This document shows positions 6,401-13,170 of a stretch of 13,170 nucleotides of DNA, one piece after another. Every line of letters starts with the position of its first letter. The stretch's first letter is position 1. The DNA lies in assembly GCA_900550785.1 (NCBI GenBank), contig URTL01000046.1, positions 1-13,170 of the forward strand. Reading direction: 5' to 3'. This DNA comes from an uncultured Collinsella sp. GTDB lineage: Bacteria > Actinomycetota > Coriobacteriia > Coriobacteriales > Coriobacteriaceae. Below the pieces are notes generated by a model that worked only from the letters and a program-made list of their open reading frames with translations, did not search any database and had not been told where the DNA came from. Both the position numbers and the translations under genes were made by a program.

Positions 6401-7366
6401 ATGGCTGACAAGAACCCTTTGACTCCGGAAGAAGTGACGGAGTTATTCTCCGAAATCGATGCATCCGGTGTCTTGGATCCCACGCTCGCCAAAAAGCGTA
6501 CCGAGCGCATGCGTGAGAAGGAGGCTGCGGCCAAGCGCGGTGATAAAGCGGCGCTAGCGCAGCTGCGCAGCGAGGACCGCGCGAGCCAGGCAAAACATAT
6601 CGACCCGCTGTCCGAGGACGATCCTTCGGGCTCGCAGGTGAGCCATACCATTACGAAGACCGCGATGGCCGTGGTCATCGGTATTTTGGTGCTGATCGTG
6701 GGCATGCAGATCGGCTACGGCGTGATGCGCCGTCTGAATACCGCCAACCTGTCCGAGAGCGTTTCGGTCGATACCGTTTCGACCGCGCTCAAGGGTGGAC
6801 TTGAATGGGGCAACGGCTTTACGCAGTTCCCGCTCGACTTTACCGTCGATGAAGCCGATGAACGCACGGGCACGGTCGAGGTGACGGTGTTGGACACATC
6901 GTCTGCCAACGAGCTCGAGCTGCTGTCCAACGGGCAGATTCAGGCCGCGGCGCTTGCGACCAACGCGTTGCTCAACGATAAGATCGACCGCGTGGTGTAT
7001 AACGTTCACGCCTATATCGACGAGGATAGCAACATTCAGCACGATTCCTTCTTTGGCATGTTCCCCGCGCGCGGCCACCAGAGCGCCATTTTGACGTTCG
7101 TGTGGACCAAGAGCTCATCCAACGCCACGAGTATCGACTGGAAGATGCGCATCGTGAGTATGGACGACACCATCGCCGAGCGCATTCAGAAGCAGGTGAA
7201 CTCGGTGTCGTCGTTGATCGAGGACCCGGTGGTGAGCCAGACCAAGATTGACGAGGAAAAGGCCGAGCGCGACCTGGAGCATCGTCTGCATGGCCGCGAG
7301 ATTTTCCGCGGCGGCAAGCCCGATCGCACACCGTCCGAACTGCTGGAGCAGGACAAGAAAAAATAA
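6401..7366 (+). CDS. Single-pass membrane protein of unknown function
   Basis: I do not recognise this 321-residue protein. Residues 1-85 are highly charged, rich in Lys, Arg and Glu, with a helical stretch at about 30-66. One strong membrane segment lies at about 87-108 (AMAVVIGILVLIVGM core). The remaining 210 residues are a soluble domain ending in a charged tail (RDLEHRLHGREIF, then PSELLEQDKKK). The charge distribution suggests the N-terminus inside and the C-terminal domain outside. The long acidic N-terminal region with no cleavage motif argues against a signal peptide. The start ATG 6401 has AGGAAG at 6392-6397. It begins 19 bp after the ABC exporter stop, so the two are likely co-transcribed in the source genome, and a terminator follows. 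Codon use matches the carAB segment, consistent with a coriobacterial lineage protein. Confidence 0.8.
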   Translation: MADKNPLTPEEVTELFSEIDASGVLDPTLAKKRTERMREKEAAAKRGDKAALAQLRSEDRASQAKHIDPLSEDDPSGSQVSHTITKTAMAVVIGILVLIVGMQIGYGVMRRLNTANLSESVSVDTVSTALKGGLEWGNGFTQFPLDFTVDEADERTGTVEVTVLDTSSANELELLSNGQIQAAALATNALLNDKIDRVVYNVHAYIDEDSNIQHDSFFGMFPARGHQSAILTFVWTKSSSNATSIDWKMRIVSMDDTIAERIQKQVNSVSSLIEDPVVSQTKIDEEKAERDLEHRLHGREIFRGGKPDRTPSELLEQDKKK

Positions 7367-7372
7367 GACGCC

Positions 7373-7412
7373 ATCATCCCGCGTGAGCCACAAGCCCCGC
7401 GGGATGATTTTT
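7373..7412 (+). terminator. Rho-independent terminator after the membrane protein
   Basis: A perfect 11-bp stem (ATCATCCCGCG at 7373-7383 with CGCGGGATGAT at 7398-7408), a 14-base loop and T5 ending at 7412. It starts six bases after the stop codon and separates the ABC-exporter unit from carAB. Confidence 0.92.
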
Positions 7413-7536
7413 CTGGGACGGGGATTAAAAAATCATTATGCATAGAAAGTCATAATTATCATTTCGTAAACATTTCGATGAAATTAACGCCATGAGGCAT
7501 GCTTGCGGTTACAATACCGCGAGGCCTAACTACACA
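7413..7536 (+). promoter_or_regulatory. AT-rich carAB promoter region
   Basis: This AT-rich spacer between the terminator and the PyrR element must hold the carAB promoter. The best -10 candidate is TACAAT (7510-7515). A TTAACG at 7484-7489 is 20 bp away, too far for a good -35, so the match is imperfect. Initiation about seven bases after the -10 would start the transcript just before the PyrR hairpin. No small ORF with a ribosome-binding site is apparent. Confidence 0.45.
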
Positions 7537-7567
7537 CCTTTAAGCCGGTCCTGTGAGACCGGGAAGG
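7537..7567 (+). promoter_or_regulatory. PyrR-binding RNA element in the carA leader
   Basis: The leader folds as the known PyrR RNA ligand. The lower stem is CCTT (7537-7540) with AAGG (7564-7567). The conserved UUUAA is at 7539-7543 on the 5' side, and the upper stem CCGGTC (7545-7550) pairs with GACCGG (7557-7562). The terminal hexaloop CUGUGA (7551-7556) fits the family consensus CNGNGA. In the family, PyrR with UMP/UTP binds this RNA when pyrimidines are plentiful. Here the lower stem contains part of the carA Shine-Dalgarno AAGGAG (7564-7569), and no terminator hairpin lies between it and the ATG. Control should therefore be translational repression, as described for mycobacterial pyr leaders, and not transcription attenuation as in Bacillus. 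No pyrR gene is in the window. Confidence 0.9.
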
Positions 7568-7573
7568 AGAATT

Positions 7574-9079
7574 ATGGCGAACAACCATACCGCGGGCGCT
7601 GCCGCCCGCACCTTCGCGCCCAGCGAGCTTTGCCAGCGTATGCTGGCCAAAACCAGCAAGGGCACCTGTGGTCCCTGCATCCTGTATCTTGAGGATGGGG
7701 CCATTTTTTATGGACGTGCATGCGGCGCCGAGGGCACCGCGACCGGCGAAGTCTGCTTCAACACCTCGCTCGAGGGCTACTTTGAGGTCATGACCGACCC
7801 GAGTTATGCCGGCCAAATCGTAACCATGACCTATCCGCAGATCGGCAACTACGGTATCGACGAGACCGACGTCCAGTCGGCCTTCCCCGGCGACGCCGTG
7901 CGCCCTGCGAGCGCTCCCGCCATGCGCGGCATGATCGTTCGCGACATGTGCGCCACGCCTTCTAACTGGCGCTCGGCCGTCAGCGTGCCGGAGTACCTGC
8001 GTGCACACGGCATCGTCGCTATCGAGGGCGTCGACACCCGCGCCCTGGTGCGCCACCTGCGCGACAACGGCTCCAAGATGGGCATTATCTCGACCGAGAT
8101 CTTCGATGTCGACGAGCTTGCCGAGTGTCTGGCCGCAGCGCCCGCGCTGGTAGGCGAGAACCTGGTCAAGACCGTAAGTTGCCCCGCGCCTCATGAGTTT
8201 GTGGCCGCCGACCTGCCTGCCACGCATGACTTTGCGCTTTCGGCTGCCGCTCCTGCCCGTCACAAAGTGGTCGCCTACGACTGCGGTGTGAAGCGCGGCA
8301 TTCTGGAGGGCCTGGTGCGCGCCGGCTGCGATCTTACCGTCGTGCCGTGGGATACGCCAGCTCAGCAGGTGCTCGACATGAATCCCGATGGCGTCTTTTT
8401 GTCCAACGGCCCCGGCGACCCCGACGCCGTGGTGGAGACCTACGAGCAGGTGCAGCAGCTGATCGGCAAGGTGCCGGTCTTTGGTATTTGTCTTGGTCAC
8501 CAGATGATCAGCCTGGCCTGCGGCGCCCAGATGGAAAAGCTTAAGTTCGGTCACCGCGGTGGCAACCAGCCGGTCATGAACCTGGTAAGCCGTCGCGTGG
8601 AGATCACCGCACAAAACCATGGCTTTGGCCTGTTGTTCCCCAGCTTGGGCAAGCTTGTCCCCGAGCTTTCCGGCGGCGAGACCGAGCATGCGGCCGATGG
8701 AGATCTGCGCGTCTGGGTGCGCCGCGGAATCGCGCCGGTCGTGATGAACGAGCGCTTCGGCCGCATTCGCCTGACACATGTGAACCTCAACGACGGCACC
8801 GCCGAGGGCATCCAGCTGCTCGACGCCCCGTGCTTCTCAGTCCAGTACCACCCCGAGGCCTCGCCTGGCCCCACCGATGCCCACTATCTCTTTACCGCCT
8901 TTACGCGACTCATGGACGGCGAGGAGAACTACCTGGACATCGATACCGCGAAGGACCGCCTGGCTGGCTGGAACTTTGCCGATGTTGGTTCCGCCGTTCT
9001 ACCGAACGGCGGACCTTTCGACGCTGCGGCTGCATCTGGCACATCATCTTGCCGTTCTGCTTCGGACGCGCGGGCATAA
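7574..9079 (+). CDS. carA: Carbamoyl phosphate synthase small (glutaminase) subunit
   Basis: CarA releases ammonia from glutamine and channels it to CarB for carbamoyl phosphate, the precursor of pyrimidines and arginine. The N-terminal CPSase domain (about 35-185) has SLEGYFEVMTDPSYAGQIV and YPQIGNYG. The class I glutaminase domain (about 230-445) has the nucleophile C306 in FGICLGHQ and the partners H426/E428 in QYHPEASPGP. At 501 residues it is some 120 longer than typical CarA. About 35 residues are added at the N-terminus. About 45 are inserted at 353-397, between NHGF and LTHVNLNDGT. About 50 form a Ser/Ala-rich tail after LMDG. The active-site residues are intact, so it should be functional. 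ATG 7574 with AAGGAG is preferred to an in-frame start at 7553, which lies inside the PyrR hairpin. Confidence 0.95.
   Translation: MANNHTAGAAARTFAPSELCQRMLAKTSKGTCGPCILYLEDGAIFYGRACGAEGTATGEVCFNTSLEGYFEVMTDPSYAGQIVTMTYPQIGNYGIDETDVQSAFPGDAVRPASAPAMRGMIVRDMCATPSNWRSAVSVPEYLRAHGIVAIEGVDTRALVRHLRDNGSKMGIISTEIFDVDELAECLAAAPALVGENLVKTVSCPAPHEFVAADLPATHDFALSAAAPARHKVVAYDCGVKRGILEGLVRAGCDLTVVPWDTPAQQVLDMNPDGVFLSNGPGDPDAVVETYEQVQQLIGKVPVFGICLGHQMISLACGAQMEKLKFGHRGGNQPVMNLVSRRVEITAQNHGFGLLFPSLGKLVPELSGGETEHAADGDLRVWVRRGIAPVVMNERFGRIRLTHVNLNDGTAEGIQLLDAPCFSVQYHPEASPGPTDAHYLFTAFTRLMDGEENYLDIDTAKDRLAGWNFADVGSAVLPNGGPFDAAAASGTSSCRSASDARA
8990..9013 (+). other. Perfect hairpin inside the carA 3' end
   Basis: TCCGCCGTTC (8990-8999), loop TACC, GAACGGCGGA (9004-9013) form a perfect 10-bp stem, with outer GG/CC able to extend it, followed by CCTTTCG. 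It lies within the low-complexity carA tail, 64 bp before the stop. The T-run is too short for a standard terminator. It may be a remnant of an intergenic hairpin read through by the extended tail. Confidence 0.6.
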
Positions 9080-9129
9080 GCCCAGCGCGCCCTCGCATCA
9101 CGGCAACCTGATGCACCAGCTGCACCCTC

Positions 9130-9157
9130 GCTGACTTTTTCAAAACATTGAGTCAGC
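9130..9157 (+). promoter_or_regulatory. Hairpin in the carA-carB spacer
   Basis: GCTGACT (9130-9136) pairs perfectly with AGTCAGC (9151-9157) around a 14-base loop that can itself pair TTTT with AAAA. It ends six bases before the carB Shine-Dalgarno AGGAGG (9164-9169). It has no T-run after the stem, so it is more likely a translation or mRNA-processing element than a terminator. No known regulator is recognised. Confidence 0.5.
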
Positions 9158-9177
9158 CTCTCTAGGAGGTTTTAAAC

Positions 9178-12399
<3,222 letters not shown>

Positions 12400-12423
<24 letters not shown>

Positions 12424-13170
12424 TTCGTGCCCGAGCGCTTCAGCAAGACCTATTATAACTGGATGGAGAATGTCCACGACTGGTGCATCTCCCGCCAGCT
12501 GTGGTGGGGCCACCAGATCCCCGCCTGGACCTGCGACGACTGCGGCCACATCAACGTCTCCCGGGAGGACCCCACCAAGTGCGAAAAGTGCGGCTTCACC
12601 CATCTGACCCGGGACCCGGACGTGCTGGACACCTGGTTCTCCAGCGCCCTGTGGCCGTTCTCCACTCTGGGCTGGCCGGAAAAGACCGCTGATCTGGACT
12701 TCTACTATCCCACCAGCGTCATGGTCACCGGTTACGACATCATCTTCTTCTGGGTGGCCCGGATGATCTTCTCCGGCTGTGAGCAGATGCACCAGATCCC
12801 CTTCCACACCGTGCTGATCCACGGTCTGGTGCGGGACGACAAGGGCCGCAAGATGTCCAAGTCCCTGGGCAACGGCATCGATCCGCTGGAGATGGCGGAG
12901 AAGTATGGCGCCGACGCGCTGCGCTTCAATCTCATCACCGGCAACTCCCCGGGCAACGACACCCGGTTCTACACCGAGAAGTGCGAGGCTATGCGGAACT
13001 TCGCCAACAAGATCTGGAACGCCAGCCGGTTCGTGATGATGAACCTCACCATCGACAAGTGTGAACTCCCTGCGGCGGACGCCCTGGCGCCGGAGGACAA
13101 GTGGGTCCTCTCCAAGCTGAACACCCTGGTGAAGGAGGTCACGGAGAACCTGGACGCCTACGAGATCGGC
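12400..13170 (+). CDS. valS: Valyl-tRNA synthetase, internal fragment
   Basis: About 255 residues from the middle of a class Ia valyl-tRNA synthetase, which charges tRNA-Val with valine in the cytoplasm. Visible signatures in order are NWMENVHDWCISRQLWWGHQIPAW, a zinc-ribbon-like pair of CxxC motifs (TCDDCG and KCEKCG), DPDVLDTWFSSALWPFSTLGWP, YDIIFFWVARMIF, HTVLIHGLVRDDKGR and the catalytic loop KMSKS at 12850-12864. The start of the anticodon-binding domain follows (NFANKIWNASRFVM). The whole N-terminal third to half, including the HIGH motif and most of the editing domain, is absent because the sequence joins carB. The 3' end runs off the window. It has no start codon or ribosome-binding site of its own here. 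Frequent CGG and TCC codons resemble the left end of the window more than carB. It is a genuine valS piece in the wrong context. Confidence 0.95.

Noticed and set aside
4582..6705. A 707-codon open frame on the minus strand opposite the ABC exporter and membrane protein genes
   Set aside because: Antisense shadow of strongly biased coding DNA. It lacks domains and translation signals and spans two real genes and a probable join.
7553..7573. An earlier carA start adding seven residues
   Set aside because: It lies within the PyrR hairpin loop and has no Shine-Dalgarno. ATG 7574 follows AAGGAG at normal spacing.
8990..9013. Rho-independent terminator for carA
   Set aside because: Only three T follow the stem, and it lies before the carA stop and upstream of carB in the same operon.
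12529..12597. A separate zinc-finger protein, from the CxxC pairs
   Set aside because: The two CxxC motifs are a normal zinc-ribbon-like insertion in many valyl-tRNA synthetases, just before DVLDTWFSS.

Overview
The window reads as gut-bacterial DNA from more than one genome. Positions 1 to about 5750 look like a high-GC Oscillospiraceae/Faecalibacterium-type Firmicute. From about 5750-5960 to 12400 the DNA looks like a Collinsella-type coriobacterium: CGT/CGC arginine codons, many TCG and ACG codons, and a carAB operon with actinobacterial features. From about 12400 to the end it again looks like an Oscillospiraceae, with frequent CGG and TCC codons. The taxon names come from protein and codon style and are inference. 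The changes of style are visible directly and fall inside conserved coding motifs.

Layout. (1) 48-749, minus strand: an OmpR/PhoB response regulator, divergent from the rest across a 260-bp promoter region. (2) 1011-1751: a GT32-type glycosyltransferase with its own promoter and terminator. (3) 1881-6381: a run of four genes in one direction behind an extended -10 promoter: a membrane-anchored beta-propeller protein, a DUF436/YwlG protein, a YggS-type PLP-binding protein, then, after a palindromic hairpin element, a type I ABC exporter half-transporter. (4) 6401-7366: a single-pass membrane protein of unknown function, closed by a strong terminator. (5) 7574 to about 12423: carA and carB (carbamoyl phosphate synthase), preceded by a textbook PyrR-binding RNA hairpin that overlaps the carA ribosome-binding site. 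(6) about 12400-13170: an internal piece of valS.

The ABC exporter gene changes codon style just after its Walker A motif. carB runs in frame, with no stop, into valyl-tRNA synthetase at a short sequence (EAVRDGRIK) that fits both the CarB C-terminus and ValRS. Both joins keep the frame and sit in sequence shared by the two partners, as expected of a misassembled metagenomic contig; a natural fusion is much less likely.

The pieces make ordinary biological sense separately: sensing and envelope functions plus PLP homeostasis on the left, and pyrimidine/arginine precursor synthesis under PyrR control in the middle. I found no CRISPR array, transposase, phage module, rRNA or tRNA, and no convincing undescribed defence or mobile system. 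The most biologically interesting signal is PyrR control of carA by direct occlusion of its Shine-Dalgarno sequence, followed by the CarA-specific insertion and tail.
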